NCBI RefSeq assembly: GCF_002775205.1
Contig: NC_036459.1
Location: 5,091,466 to 5,155,465 of the forward strand
Reading direction: 5' to 3'
Source: Xiphophorus maculatus
Taxonomy: Eukaryota > Chordata > Actinopteri > Cyprinodontiformes > Poeciliidae
Length of the DNA stretch: 64,000 bases
In this document: positions 1-14,000 of the stretch, in pieces
Numbering within the stretch: the first letter of the stretch is position 1
Layout: every line of letters starts with the position of its first letter
Made by a program: the position numbers and the translations under genes
The notes under the pieces: model-generated
The model's input: only the letters and a program-made list of their open reading frames with translations
Database searches by the model: none
Told to the model about the DNA's origin: nothing

Positions 1-34
1 TCTGAATACTATATTAGGATATTTGTGTCTTCAG

Positions 35-2099
35 GAAAAGGCATCGGCTATGTTCTGCAGGAACTGTTCAAAGAGTCTTTGGGGATGAGGCAAGATGTGG
101 CCCATGTCCTGGTTCTGATCACAGATGGCAGGGCCCAGGATGATGTGACACCACCTTCCAGGATTGCACGGGCTTTAGGTGAGTTTCGGAAACCTCTGAA
201 TCCCTGAAAAACTTAATAATACAGGGTCTTTTAAATGTGTTCTTGCCTATTTCACACATTTTGTCTGTTCTGAGAGCTTGGATATTGACAACCTTTTGTA
301 TCCAAAGAACCATTCTAACTAATACTTGATTGGAGCTGAAAAAACCTGTGTGAGCCTTTTGGAAAAAATGTACTTTTCCAAGTTTTATAATGCCCAACTT
401 TTTAAAAATTAGTCTCTGGTTAAATTTAATTTGTAGTTTTAGCTCTCAGGAAAAAAACCTAAAAACAAAATGTTCTACTCTTGCTGACATTCTGTTGTGG
501 AGTTTCTACTAATTAAAATGGAACAAAATAGTAGTTGATTTATATATTTACAATAGACTAAAACTAGGTACTATATAATTGTGCTCTCTTTTGTTCCTAT
601 GGCAATATCTCTTTTTAATGCAGTACAAGGTAGGGGGACTTGTACCTGATTTAGTGTTTGTAGCAACTGTCGGTCAATCATGAAATACACGGCTGTACTC
701 TTCCCATTATGTCTTGATTTGTATTTCATGTCCTTTTGGTATGTTTTGTTTTTATTTTTTAATCTTTGATACTTTGTCTTTTAGTTTTTATACTTGCTGC
801 AACATCAATTGCCCATTTGGGATACGAATAAATCTGAATCTGTGAAATGGAATGATTTCAAAATTAGGTGTGTTAAATTTGTGTTAAAGCCCCTAATGTC
901 AATGTAGACCAAATCTTCTTCCACACATTTGCTGCACAAAATACATGATGTCTGGTAAAATGTAAATGTAACCGTTAATTGTTTATTTTATCTGTGGATT
1001 CCTTATTCCAACTTAGCCGTAAAGGTGCGATTTGTGGAATGCGCAACTAATAGTTGATAGATAAAAGCTCTGATTTAAGTTTATGACTTTCACTGCAAGT
1101 TTGCAGTTGTGTGAAACTCTTTGTGTCTCTGGATGATTGAACGGTGCTCCTTAAACTGCTGAAAAATATTTCACATCAAACGACTGCACTGAATGAGTTC
1201 ATCTTAATATGAAATTATATTGGTTGAAGAAAATATGTTAGCATATTGATACACTTTTAATTATAGAAGTGAACAAACTTAACTCTTGAAATAGAGAAAT
1301 TATATCTCAATTTAATTTAAACACTTTGGTGAATACTGAATTATTGCAGGTACATTGCTGTATACAACATTGAATATTTCAATCTATTTCTCTGTAGGGG
1401 TTAGCATATTAGCAGTTGGAGTTTCCAATGCAGACATCGAGGAGCTCAATAAAATTGCAGCTCCCAGAAGCTATAAAAATATCTTCTACTCGCCAACCTT
1501 TGATGACTTCCCCTCCATAGAGAGAGAATTTATCCAAAGCATCTGCAGTGAGGAGCTTCTCTCTGAATTCAAACTACAGGATGAGGTAAGAAAAGGAAAG
1601 ACTGCCTCAATAGTTTTCTTCTTACTTCTCATACTACAATGAGTGGAATGAGTTTATATTCCCTGCACACACAAAAGAAAAACAATGCCAATCGAAGCAT
1701 CGCAGTTATCTTGTGGTAATGATGCGGTTTTATTGTATGTAGAAGTCTTTCAGAGCACACAGGAATGTGCAATTTCGATTTGTGTAGAGATGGGAGTTAT
1801 TCATGTGGAAAAGGAGACATTCAGTCCATCTTCAAACACACAAACAATAGCTCTGCAGGAGCAAATACGTCACCGTTCTTGACTTCATTTTGACGTCAGA
1901 GCAGTGGATAGAGGAGATGAATGCAGAGAGAGATCCAATGTCAAAGGCAAGCCTTCTATGCCATTAGGCTCCATTGGAGAGTTAACATTGTGTTCTTTTC
2001 TTGTCATTTCGTGCTCAGTTTGCTCAGTTGGACACTCCGACTGAAGACCCTGAGGAGCTGAATAAGCCTTTAGGTCCCTGCGCCTCACAGTGTGCCAAG
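35..2099 (+). other. col7a1: col7a1 segment: end of vWA2 domain and pre-helix cysteines
   Basis: Exons 35-178, 1398-1585 and 2019-2099. The first exon opens mid-domain and carries the vWA beta-strand [13 protein letters not shown]. The second continues with [19 protein letters not shown], typical of a late vWA strand and helix. The third ends with GPCASQCAK just before the first Gly-X-Y triplets, equivalent to the human CPVYCPKGQKG junction where interchain disulfides can form. A second in-frame acceptor at 2028 in exon 3 would drop three residues. The DxSxS metal-binding motif and the domain start lie outside the window. Exon phases join cleanly (1, then 0). Confidence 0.9.
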
Positions 2100-5000
2100 G
2101 TGTGTACCCCTCAACAAACTGAACAAGTAAATCTGAATTTGGTTTTGGTTTGCTGCTCATAATCATCTTAATTGTATGCTTCAACAGGGCCAGAAAGGGG
2201 AAAAGGTGTGTTAACTGTCTCACAGTAGCATTTTAGATTATTTAAATTGGTGTTTTAGTAATCTGTTTTTCTTCATTTTAGGGAAACGGTTTTGGTCTTG
2301 GTGGTTTGGTATGTTTACTCTTTATATTTGATCATTTTTTTCTCATAGTTTAATTTATTCTGCATTTTTCAGACTTTTTTTCATCATGCTGTAACTTTAT
2401 AAAATATAATTTTGTAGCAATTTAGGCAAAGCCCTGGACAGTTTGATCCTTTCATATCATCCAAAGGAGAAAGAGGAGAGAAGGTAAGAACCAACATGCA
2501 AACTCCAACATGCATTTTCATGCTATCATGCATTGTAATATCTCTGCCCCATTGTGCCAGCAGAACAATGTAAATTCCACATTACTGATCCCAATATACA
2601 TACAGTCTTCAAGCCTGGAGCACATCAACAGTGATGCACATATTTAAATATTTCACATATTTGTGATGAGACAAAATCCCTTTCATATGAGATTGAGGAC
2701 TCAATCTCATAGGAAAATTGTTTTCCTATGTGGGACACGTAGGAACACCTGTGCCACGCTCCACTTAGAAATAGGAACTCTGACCCGGAAAGTGTATCAT
2801 GCTAACTTCTTCAGCAGTTGACACAAATACTTTGGGCATTTGTATCTTGGCAACAGATATGCTGAATTTGCTTTTACTGCACGTGCATGTCATCAAATTC
2901 TTGCCAAAAATGTGACCTTATCATGAAAATCAGGGTTCATGTCCAAGGAGAGCAAACAGAAAGTCCCCAGATGCATTTTAGCCCCAGTCTTTGTAAAACT
3001 ATAGTCAATTCTAAACACTGCCCTCTGGTGACCAAAATGTGCAACAGAAATCAATGTAATGAACATATTTAAGTGTACAAAACCACAATTTGTGCAACAA
3101 CCTTCAAAATGAACGAACTTAACAGCTTTTCTGCCTGTTTGATAACAAACGTGAAGTATTCACATCATATTAAGAAAATTATTTCAATGTGTTATTTCTT
3201 AATCCTGAGGAAGTTATCAATCAATCAATCACATTTTATTTGTATAGCACATTTCAGCAGCAAGACATTTCAAAGTGCTTTACATCATTACAAACACAGA
3301 ATCACAATGCAACATAGAATCAATCATTAAGTCAAGTTACATCAATAAGTTTGTAATTGATTACATTTCAAATGCAATTCTAAACAGGTGGGTTTTCAGT
3401 TGAGATTTAAAGGAAGTCAGTGTTTCAGCTGTTTTACAGTTTTCTGGAAGTTTGTTCCAAATTTGTGGTGCATAGATGCTGAAAGCTGCTTCTCCTCGTT
3501 TGGTTCTGGTTCTGGGGATGCAGAGCAGAACCAGAACCAGAAGACCTGAAGTCTTTTTATGCATTTGTGTAAAGATTAAAGTTCTCGATCTATAGGGACC
3601 TCCAGGAACAGATGGTATCCCTGGGCTGCCAGGGCGACCAGGACGAACGGGACCTCCAGGTTCTGCTGGTCAGCGGGTAACTAAATTCAGAAATAAATAA
3701 ATCCCATTGTTAATAGTCAGATTCTGAAAAAAGTCATGTTTTTTTTTTTTTCCAGGGCCTTCCAGGCTTTCCAGGGGAAATGGTGAGATCAAGAAAAGTT
3801 TTGAAATAACTTTGTGAACTTGAATTAGTTTGATAAAATATTATTTTTCTCTAAATGCAACAAAAATCATATCTAGCACCTGCTGCTTCTCTTTTCTTTA
3901 ATGTATCAAGAGGGTCTACCAAAAGGCTGTTGTGGATATGGACAATATATAAACCATAAAATGCCATATTTTTGTGTACCATAAAATAATGGTACACAAG
4001 GCACACACAAAACAAATGTTGCAAAGAACAATGGGAAGACGTTTCCAGAGACATACTTTCTAGCTGTGAATGTAGCAAAAGGTGCTTCTGCAAAAGGGAC
4101 TGAATGTAAACATAGCCACACTTCTCAGTTTTTTGTTTGAAACACAAATTGCACTATTGGTCTGCTACAGAAAATCGGATGAAAATATCTAGAAGTTCGT
4201 GCTTGTAACATAATTGTGACAAATTTAAAGGGATATGAAAACCACAAATTATTAATCTTAGTGGAAAGTCTGGAGACAATGGATTTAAAGAAATTATTAG
4301 GTTTTATAAAATGTTTTGATCTTTTTAAATGTCAAATTAATTTTGTATTTTATCTCTTCATGCTGTCTCATCTCTGTCCTTCGGCAGGGTCCTCCAGGTG
4401 TCCCCGGCTCCAAGGGACAAAGGGGAGAGAGAGTAAGTCAGATGTTGAGCTAAATTCTCCAGACTGAGTTCACCAGAATTTTTCCTATTTCCTGAATTAA
4501 TATCTGCAGCGACTTATGAATGTTGTGCAAAACTTCACCTTTTACTTTTGTTGCATCAAAGGGAGAGCCTGGCTATGTCATAGCTGGTACAGATTCAAAT
4601 TTTGTGCCTGGAAGAAAAGGAGAACCTGGATCTTCAGTAAGTTTTAAAGAAAGTGTTTGGCGTTGAGTGATGCTGAGCAGTTCAAACCTAATTTCCTGGA
4701 GTTGCTCAGGGCCCGCAGGGACCACCTGGGGTACCGGGAGCGAATGGATCACCTGGCCTCCCTGGCCAGCCAGGCCCGCCAGGATCACCAGGAATATCTG
4801 TGAAGGTAGATCTTCACTATTTCTCTTTGTTTTATCCTTACCCACTGATGTGTTGCGTAACAAACTGAATAATTTGGGAGAAATGGAGATATTTTTGGTA
4901 CGTTGATCCAGCTGTGCTGCTTTTCTTTTTGTGCTTTGTAGGGAGATCCTGGAGCTACGGGAGCCAAAGTAAGTATGAAGCCTCTTTTGTGTTTCTTTGT

Positions 5001-8000
5001 GTTAAATGACTTGTTGGTTCTTTGGCTTTAATTTTACTTTAACACAATTCTTGCACTTAAGCCTATTTTTATAACTGCAGATTCACTTTCTTTGTTATAT
5101 AATATGCTGGGTTTCTTCATAAATTTTTGAAAGGGTTTACGAGGGAAGCAAGGCTTGAAAGGAGACAAAGGAGAGCTGGGAAAAGATGTAAGTTCATAAT
5201 TGTTACATTTATAGATAGTGGGAAAAGACATTGTCCAAGAAAGAAGGGCTAATATTTAAATTTAATGAGCAAAAAAAATATTGAAATACTCCTTTTTAAA
5301 AATGTTTTTCTTTCACTGTTACATTATGCAAACTCCTGCAGGGTATTGCAGGTCTTCCTGGTCCCATTGGCATTGATGGCATACCAGGATTACCAGGTCA
5401 CAAAGGAGAAAAGGTAAAACATCCTTTATACCTGTGAGTGAATACATCTTGGACTTACAGATTTAATTTGCTATGGATGCATCTTCTGCAGGGTAAAGAC
5501 GGACAAGGTATACAAGGAATCCAAGGTCCTCAAGGAGAGAAAGGTGACAAGGTACATAAGTAGAGCTTCAATGTTGCTGTGTTGAATTTAGCACAATTTC
5601 AAAAGTGTTGAGAAAAGAAACAATGGAAATGCATATTGGTTGTCATTGTGCTATGATCACAAATACAAAAGAATGAAGGCTGTTGATACTTAAAAATAGG
5701 TGGTTTGGTCAGATAAGACGGACAAACCTTTAGTCAAACACTTCATGTGTCCTGGCAGAAAACAAGAAAATGGTGCAAAGCTCCCACTCTGTATGCTCCA
5801 ACCTTGAACAATGATGAAAGGCTAGCTGCTTCTACTGAGCAAAAGAGTTTGTTTACTGTCCTAACAGGAGAGGTGTCTAATGGTGCCAAATGTACTTTGG
5901 ACAATAACAATTTTTCTGAATGTTTTTGTTTATTTTACAGGGAAATATTGGCTTAACAGGAGCAGAGGGACCAAAGGTACAAAACATTGATCTTCAGCAT
6001 GAAAAATGTCATATATTTAATAAAAAAAATAAATACATGTATATGTTTTGTCCTTCTAGGGTGACCGTGGAGACCAGGGCATCCAGGGACTGGGTGGACC
6101 CCGGGTTTGTAGTTCATTTCTATGTTCAGCTGATTTCATGCAACAACCTTTGCTTGTCTTTACCCTGCAGAGAATATGAATTAATTGTGCTAGCTTGGAA
6201 TGAGTTATAATCAACGTTTTTTAACTGAGGCTAAGACTCTGTGATGAAGAGATTCATTTGATGTGACTCATTTTTACTCTCAGGGGAAAAAGGGATTGAA
6301 AGGAGAAAAAGGGGACAAGGTGAGTTTGTCTCCTTCAGTAATGTATTCTCCCCTCATTAAATTGAAAACTCTTTATGTTGTGCTAAAATTGAATCATTTT
6401 TATTTCAGCTATGCATAAGACTGATAATGGTGGGTGTGCATGTAGATGTAAAATCTGTAAACTCTTTTTTTATTATTATTATTCTTTTAGGGAGAGCAGG
6501 GAGAGAAAGGACCAGATGGACCACAAGGACCTCAAGTTAGTCAAGTTTATTATTAGTAAAAATATAGATGTCACACAAGAACACCTACTGTAACTTTAAA
6601 AAATATAAACACATACAATAAAGTTTTTATTTTCCTTTTTTCAATGGAAAATAAAAACTAGAAATGCTTCTAATCTTGTACATCATCTTAGCAGAGATAC
6701 TCAAATTTTTAAATGAACGAATAAGGAAGTCGCTTTCAAGATCCGATTCTAATTAACATGGTTTGAAGATTTTTTAGTAAAACTTTTGATTCTCAATGGG
6801 TAAATTAAAGAGTTAGTCGTTTTTCCGGTTCTGTTGTTTTTGATTTGAACTGTTGTCTTCGGGACCAACAACAGATTTTAATAGACTACACCACTGAATT
6901 GTCATAGAGACAGCAAACCAAGTTTTAATAAAAAATCCAGCGTTGACAAGTTGATTCAACTGTTTCCAGGGATTAATTGGGCCAGTTGGATTGAAAGGGG
7001 ATGAAGGACAAAGAGGAGCCCCTGGAGATCCTGCGATGGGTGTAAGAAAAAATAATTATGCATTTAAATAACACATATTAAAGCGTTTATCACTGAGTTT
7101 CCTTCTTTTTGTCAACCAATCTGGCAGATAATTGGCCCACCTGGAAAAAAAGGTGCCAGGGTGAGTCAGTTTCTATCATCATCTTTATTGATTCTACTTT
7201 TTTTAGGTAAAATAACACAATATATTTACAAGCAGTATAATTTTAACATAAACCCCAATTCACCACTAAGGAAATCTTGGTATTGCTGCTCTCAGCACTA
7301 CACAATTAGTTTTGTTTTTCCACTTCTGAGTTTTTTGATTAAAAATCTGGATCATTTCATTATGTATGGCACATTTCTTCCTTCACTTGTTGAGGAGAAA
7401 ACACCATCAGTATTCTCAACAAATGCATGCAAAGTTGCATTTGAGGGCGATGCCTCTGCAGAGTGCAATGCATTGCACAGCCATCCACACCATCCAAATT
7501 TTGGATGGTGTTTTAATTTGGCAAAGTTCTGCCTGCGCACACCTTGACGAGTGTAGTTCAAATAAATTTTGCACAAAAATCCAAAATCTGTGTGCATTTC
7601 ACGGAACATTTGGAGATATTTTCAGCAAGTTAACGGAACATGAAGTTGTGGCATTTTGTGACTACACTTTATTTTACTTTATTTTTTTAATTTAGCCATT
7701 TAGATTGCAAATCTCTTTTTCAAGGGAGTACATGTGTCATTACATGTCCACCATTTCCCTTCCTGTTGCTCCTCCTATTTCCGATCATCCTCCCCCCCCT
7801 CCTCTTATGCTAAATGTGATGTTGGGCTTTTTTATGACAAGCAATACATTTTGCAGTTGTAGCCTGAGAAGCTTACAACTTCATTTGGGCACTCAAAGCC
7901 TGGTCAATTTGGAGGTGTGTGTGTCTTTCCCCTTTTGAGTCTACTGCACATCAGTCTCTACAAACCATTGGAGATTAGGCTGGAAACTTTTTGAAAATAA

Positions 8001-11000
8001 CATTTAAGTAGATATCAAACTTTTCATTAAACTTGTATTTTTTTATTCATTTTTATTGGCCTAAAATATTCTAATCTTCAATGCCAAGTTTTCATTCACT
8101 GTAAACCCAAATGGCATCAACTGCAGCAACAGAATTGATGCTTGAAAATATCAGTGTGTATTTAATCTATGCCTCGCTTTGTGAATGGAGTTACTGAGAT
8201 AAATTAGCTTTACTGTAACCTAATTGGTTTACCATGACTGTATAATGAAAAGATGGGGACACATGTTTATAGTCGACAAGTTTAGTCACTAAAACTATTC
8301 ATTGATTGGAAGACCCACAGCCTCACGTGCTTTTAAGTTGGCCAAATTTATTGGTCTTAACTGGTTGAAGATGCATCTCTGAGCTGTGGGGAAGTGATGC
8401 TTTTGATGTTTTGCTCCATGAAAACATTGCTAATTAATTGTTCAGGGTATTCTTGCACACTCACTCAGCCCTCTGGGTCCGCTTATCAAACACAATTAAG
8501 ATTTCTCTCATTAAGGTTTGCAGTCGGTTTCTGAATGCTTCAAGGGGACCTTTTTAATGTCAGTCCACAGGGTATCATTTGGAGTGGGAGGGGGGGAAAC
8601 TTTGCCACACTCATGAGTGTGTGTCCACATTGTGTATGTGAACATTTTCCTCCTACAGGGAGATCTCGGCCCAATTGGTCAAACAGGCCCTCAGGGAATA
8701 AAAGGAGAGCAAGGAGAGAAAGGAGAGAAGGTGAAAAGAAAAAGAAATATTGTTTTTGTCTTCATATATTAAAGTAGAAGCAGAGGAAATATAAATGTAG
8801 TTGTTTTGTTCTGGTTCATGCAGGGAAGTCCTGGTTTTGGGATTCCAGGTCTGCCAGGACAGAAGGGGATAAATGGTGAGAGGGTGAGTTGCTAACACAG
8901 TTTTCATCTTGTGAAGCAAAAAAATGCAAATAAATACATTAAAAAAATTATTTGAAATGTTTTGCTATATTTAGGGAAATGTTGGTCTATCAGGAAAACC
9001 AGGACCAAAGGTCAGTGAAATTTTGTCAATGTGAAATAAGTTTTTCTTCTTTTTTTTCACATCAGTTAAAGTATTTGGTAAAGTTCTTGTGTATTAAATT
9101 AAATCTCCCTCAGTAAAAAAATAAATAAATACTGAAAAACATTTGTTCTCCACGCGTACATCATATTTTCACAACTTTTTTCAAGCACCATTTGCGATAT
9201 GAAATGGCCGCTATTATAACAGAACCCACAATGACTCAATAATTACTGATGGAAAGAAAAGGTTGGGTTAATCTCCAGGGTTCTCAGTATTTTTCAGGTG
9301 GAGAGTTGTTTTTTTTTGAAGAACCTCATTCCCCGTCACAGGAAGCAGCAGATTTTATCAAGGATGCTCTAACACTAACGGCTTGCAATTTAGCTATTAC
9401 CACCAGCAGACTTTATGATAGTCTTTATGATGGTCAGCCTGATGCTTGGAGTGAAGGGCTTAGACAAAGTTTTACCTTTTTATTATTATTACCAGAACAG
9501 GATTTAAGCAAAATTCACTTGGTTACCAGTAAAATAAATGAGTACTTAAATTTCTCCGTGTTTAATACTTGGTTTAGTTAAACCAGGTTTTAAAGTGGGG
9601 TCATTTTTAAACCCTTATAATATTTTAAGTATTTACTGAGGTTGAAAACAAGATTTATGTTTTTTTTGTTGTTGTTTTTTTTAGGGCAAAGATGGTGCAA
9701 AAGGAGAGAAGGGAAGTGTTGGCTTGCCTGGAAATTCTGGAGAACCAGGATTAAGAGGTAAAGATGTAAGTAAGTCCTGTGTGGCTGTTAAACAGCAATT
9801 AAAATGAGTTGTCAGTATAATAATCCTGTTCATTTCATTACATCGGATTATTTGTAATAGTGGATTAAAATTCCAACCAACCACAGCAGACTGCTAGCAA
9901 TACTCCGGTCAAAGTACAACACTATTTACACCCATTAAATCTTTGTGTTGTAGTGTTTTAACCACAAGCTTCAATGGATTTAAAAATCATTTTTAAATTA
10001 AAGGGAGTTGAATACATTTTCTCACCACTCTTTTGAGAACATTTTCACAAAGTCACGTCTCTTTCTTCTTCCACTTAACAGTTATGCTCCACTATGTTCT
10101 GATGTCAGATAAAATCCCAAAATGTAGATACTTTTGCTATGTGGTGTATTTTAAGTTTTTTTAATTGTTAAAACTTGAGCAAATGTCCAACGACATCAAC
10201 ACAAAGTTTTCACTGAAGTGAAGGTCAGAAAATGTCAACTTTAGCTTTTCCTTGATTTCACGTCCAGCCTGTACAAACAACCATGTGTCGACAAATGCTT
10301 CAATATTCATTCTTACTTGTCCATATAGGGAGCACCTGGAGCGAAGGGAGAGCCAGGAATGAAGGTACGGTCAGTCTATGTGGTTTCATTTGAGCTTTTA
10401 GTGTCTTACTCTGCTTTTCTGTAGTAAGTTATTAGCAATTAGGACATAGCTTGAAATATTGCTGTAAAATATCTATTTTTTGTGAACCTTGCAGGGTGAC
10501 ACAGGGTTAACTGGAGAGCCTGGTGAAAGAGGAATAAGGGTATTGTTGGTTTTTTTGCCTTCTTAAAATTGAGATAAGTGGCAAAAAACACAGATTTGAA
10601 TGAAAATTCAAAAGTGTTTGATTATATTTAATCAATCATGTTTGATTAAATACAATCAAAAACGATGGCAGTTAAAGAACAGATTTGTATCCAATCTGTG
10701 ATTCAGTTGAATAATTAACATGTTTGCATCAAACATTCAGTTTGCTTAGATTTGGTAAAGATGTCAAACTGAAAAAAATGCACAAATAAACGTTTTCCTT
10801 TGTAAACCTATTTTACCTCAGTTGTTCCTTTATGTTACAACTTTAATTATACTATATCAATGTTTGCTCTAGTTTAAGACTATATCCTAATCGAAAGCTT
10901 AATTCTGTTGATTTGTTGTTAATCAGGGTCCATTGGGGTTACCAGGGCGACCAGGTGACCCTGGAGAAAAAGGTGAACCAAGTCTTCCTGTAAGTTGTAT

Positions 11001-14000
11001 TACATGATGGTCACTCCATTTTACTGCGCTCCCAGATTTTTAGTAACATTCAGGCATTTATTTGCCCACCCTTTATTTATTCTATTAAAGGGTACTGATG
11101 GAAAGAAAGGCGATAAAGGAGAGATGGTATGTTTGCGTGTGCACCCTCTCCCCCTCTCAGTGATGTTGCTGTTTATTGTTTCTCTTTCTCGCTGCTTTCT
11201 GATCATTCTTCTGTGTCAGTCATCCTTTAAATGCTGCACAACCTTTTATCCTCTTGTGAAGACATGATTCCTGATTTGATACGATGCTAATTAACTTTGC
11301 TTTTTGTGTGTGTCACCCTTGGAAGCACAGTCTAATTTTCCCTTGTGCTGCAAACACTTGGTGTTTGGTGTGACGCCTTAGATCCTAACTGTTGCTTTGT
11401 TCCTGTTCTTTTAACGCAACTGGGATTGAAACAAAGGGGAAACCTGGACCCCCGGGAACACAAGTAAGCAAATCTGAATCACTGTTTTTATACTTTTCGT
11501 TCCTTAAAACATATCAACGTTTTGACAATATTTGCTTTTAATTGTTTTTCTTGGGAGTAAATGAGATTTGTTGTCCTGATAATCACCAGGTTGTTGCAGA
11601 AAACAGCGTACTGACCAGAGTTATTAAGGTAACAAGAACAGAAAGCATGCAGCATCCTCAGTCAGAACTGAGCTTTTTTTCCATTAGATGATAACCCTTA
11701 GTTTTTCTCTGCTGTGTTTTTATCGTTTTCAACAGGGTGACCCTGGAGAACCGGGCCAGCCAGGTCTGAGAGGAGAAACTGGTCTTCCTGGGCCAAGAGT
11801 AAGGATTCGTCCCCTTATGTGTCAAGTTAAATATATATATTAAACTAAGCTGCTTATTTTTACAGATATCATTAAGAGACGTAAACTGAAACTCAAAAGT
11901 TTCAATTTATGATGATATCAGGATGTAAAATTGGTGATTATTCTCTAGAGTAATTAAATTCAAATTCAATTTAAAACATACTCTATTAATCTCAAACTGA
12001 AAATCAGTGATCAAAATGGCTACTTTTGAACACATGCTGTGTTTGGTTACAGAAAACATGTTTTTAGGTTAATAATAAATATTGTATGACTTGTAAAGAA
12101 ATGTCATTAAATAATCATTATTTAAACTGTAACATAAGATAACAGCAAATTCCAATTGGCTGAAAGATCACATAAAAGCATGAGGAATAGGTGGGGCAGG
12201 GTTGTGCTTGAACTGGGACAATACATTGAATCTAATCAATATATCACTCATCTCCAGCTGTATATTGCATTTCTGTTTTGTTTTGTTGTTTGGTACAAAG
12301 ATGTGTAAACTGTCCTGGAATAAGTTCACAGTTTTTAAGGGATTTTAAAGCATATCAATTAATGAAAATTGCTTGAAATTATTTGCGAACAATGGACAAC
12401 AACAGTGCTAACAGATGCAGTTACATAAATATTTACTTTCAAGAATTTTATTTGATAGCAATCAGTGAGTTTTCTTAAACATTAAAATTTTTTTCCAGGG
12501 ACCAGAAGGAAAACCTGGATTACCAGGAAATTTGCAGGTGAATTAAAATAAAATTCCTTGTTAACATTCTTCTGTTTGTGGACTTAATCTTAGATTAAAA
12601 ATGTTTTCAAATATGAAATTTTTTGTTTTACAGGGCTCTGGAAGAGATGGACTTGACAGCCTTCCAGGAATAAAGGTTGAATTGTTGAAAAGTACAATCA
12701 AGAGGTCTCTGTAACTTCTCATTTCACTCAACAAAATAAAAGATGTTTTGTCTTCTGTGTAGGGAGATAAAGGGCATAAAGGTGAACCTGGTCCAGTAAG
12801 TACATACAAAATACAATAAATGGTTCCTTTAAGTAGCTCTCAAATTGGTACAAAATTGTTTCTAGATGCACAGAAAGATGTTTAGCAACTAACATGTGAC
12901 CAATCCACACATAGTGGAAAGATGTCTGCTTTATAAAACGTTTTTGTGAGCTCTATGCATGTATGCATCTGTAGACACTTCAGGAGGTAGAAGTGCTGCA
13001 GGCTGAAGAGGTTTCACTCGGCACAATCAAGTCAGCTGCAACAACACTAACCCTACTATATGCTATATGAACTACAATCTTAATCTATTTTTAATGGGCA
13101 GCTTTTTTATGTGATTTACATAATTTAATATCTAAATTGTGTAATTAGCCATCAATTTACTGTTACTTATTCAGGTCCAGATTGTGATAATGAGATTAAT
13201 TTTATCATTAGAAACTATTCTTATAAGATGCTGCAAAGGAGAGGAAAGATGTGGTCTAATGATACATAATTGTTGTTCATAATATTCCCATTAAATTTCT
13301 ATAATACTGTAATATTCTGGTGTGTATGACCATGAAATGGGAATTAAACTGTATTGTGTTTGGTGTTGCATTGTCTTTAAATTGTAGTAAATCAAACTTG
13401 GTGAACCCTACAGAAGTTGTGTTTAAGAAACCCTGAAGTTGTATGTACAGTTCAAACCAGATACTTGGAGAATCTGTATAAGAAGACTGTTATTTTTCTT
13501 GCTGACATTAAGTAAGAGTAAACTTTTCAGTTAGGATTACATAAATTAATTAAATCTTCGGTGAATGACAGAACGATAAAGATTTTTTTTGTTTTACTTT
13601 CTATAAATTAAGTTTACATTCAATGAACATGACAGAACTGAACCAAAACTTAAGCCAAAAACAAAAAGACCCATTGATCATGACAGATGGGTTTACCAAA
13701 TGGATAAATACCATTATCGCAACAAAATTAAATGTTTTGGGGAAGCTGTCACAGAGTCTTGACTCCGGTGCTGAGAAAACTTTGGTGCAGAATGGAAAAG
13801 GGTGTTCTTGAGCAAGGGGGCCTGCAAATCTGAATCTGTTACCTTTGACCCAACGTACTGAAGCAATAATGCCAGAAAATGCATATAAACTCCTGATTTG
13901 GGGAAAAACATGTTTCTTTTTTTATTATCTCATTCTGACATTTAGCAAACACAATAATTGTTGTTTAAGTAACTAATTTAGAATTGGAAATATTTAGTCA

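Larger units (their letters stand above)
2188..8730 (+). other. col7a1: col7a1 helix block 1, first part (exons 4-22)
   Basis: Gly-X-Y exons: 2188-2205, 2282-2308, 2418-2483, 3596-3676, 3756-3782, 4388-4432, 4562-4636, 4710-4805, 4942-4968, 5134-5187, 5342-5413, 5492-5551, 5941-5976, 6060-6104, 6284-6319, 6491-6535, 6970-7041, 7128-7160 and 8659-8730. All are phase 0. The repeat is imperfect, as in collagen VII. Exons 2282-2308 and 2418-2483 hold a glycine-rich or non-collagenous linker before the main helix. Exon 4562-4636 contains a break ([15 protein letters not shown]) resembling the human IGGEGPGLPGRKGDPG segment, which supports collagen VII rather than another vWA collagen. Exon 6060-6104 includes an RGD within KGDRGDQG. 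Exon 7128 starts with Ile-Ile, another interruption. Confidence 0.88.

Noticed and set aside
7161..7695. Overlapping open frames of 109-128 codons in a col7a1 intron
   Set aside because: Begins at a splice donor, contains a palindrome that makes both strands open, and shows no protein family signal.
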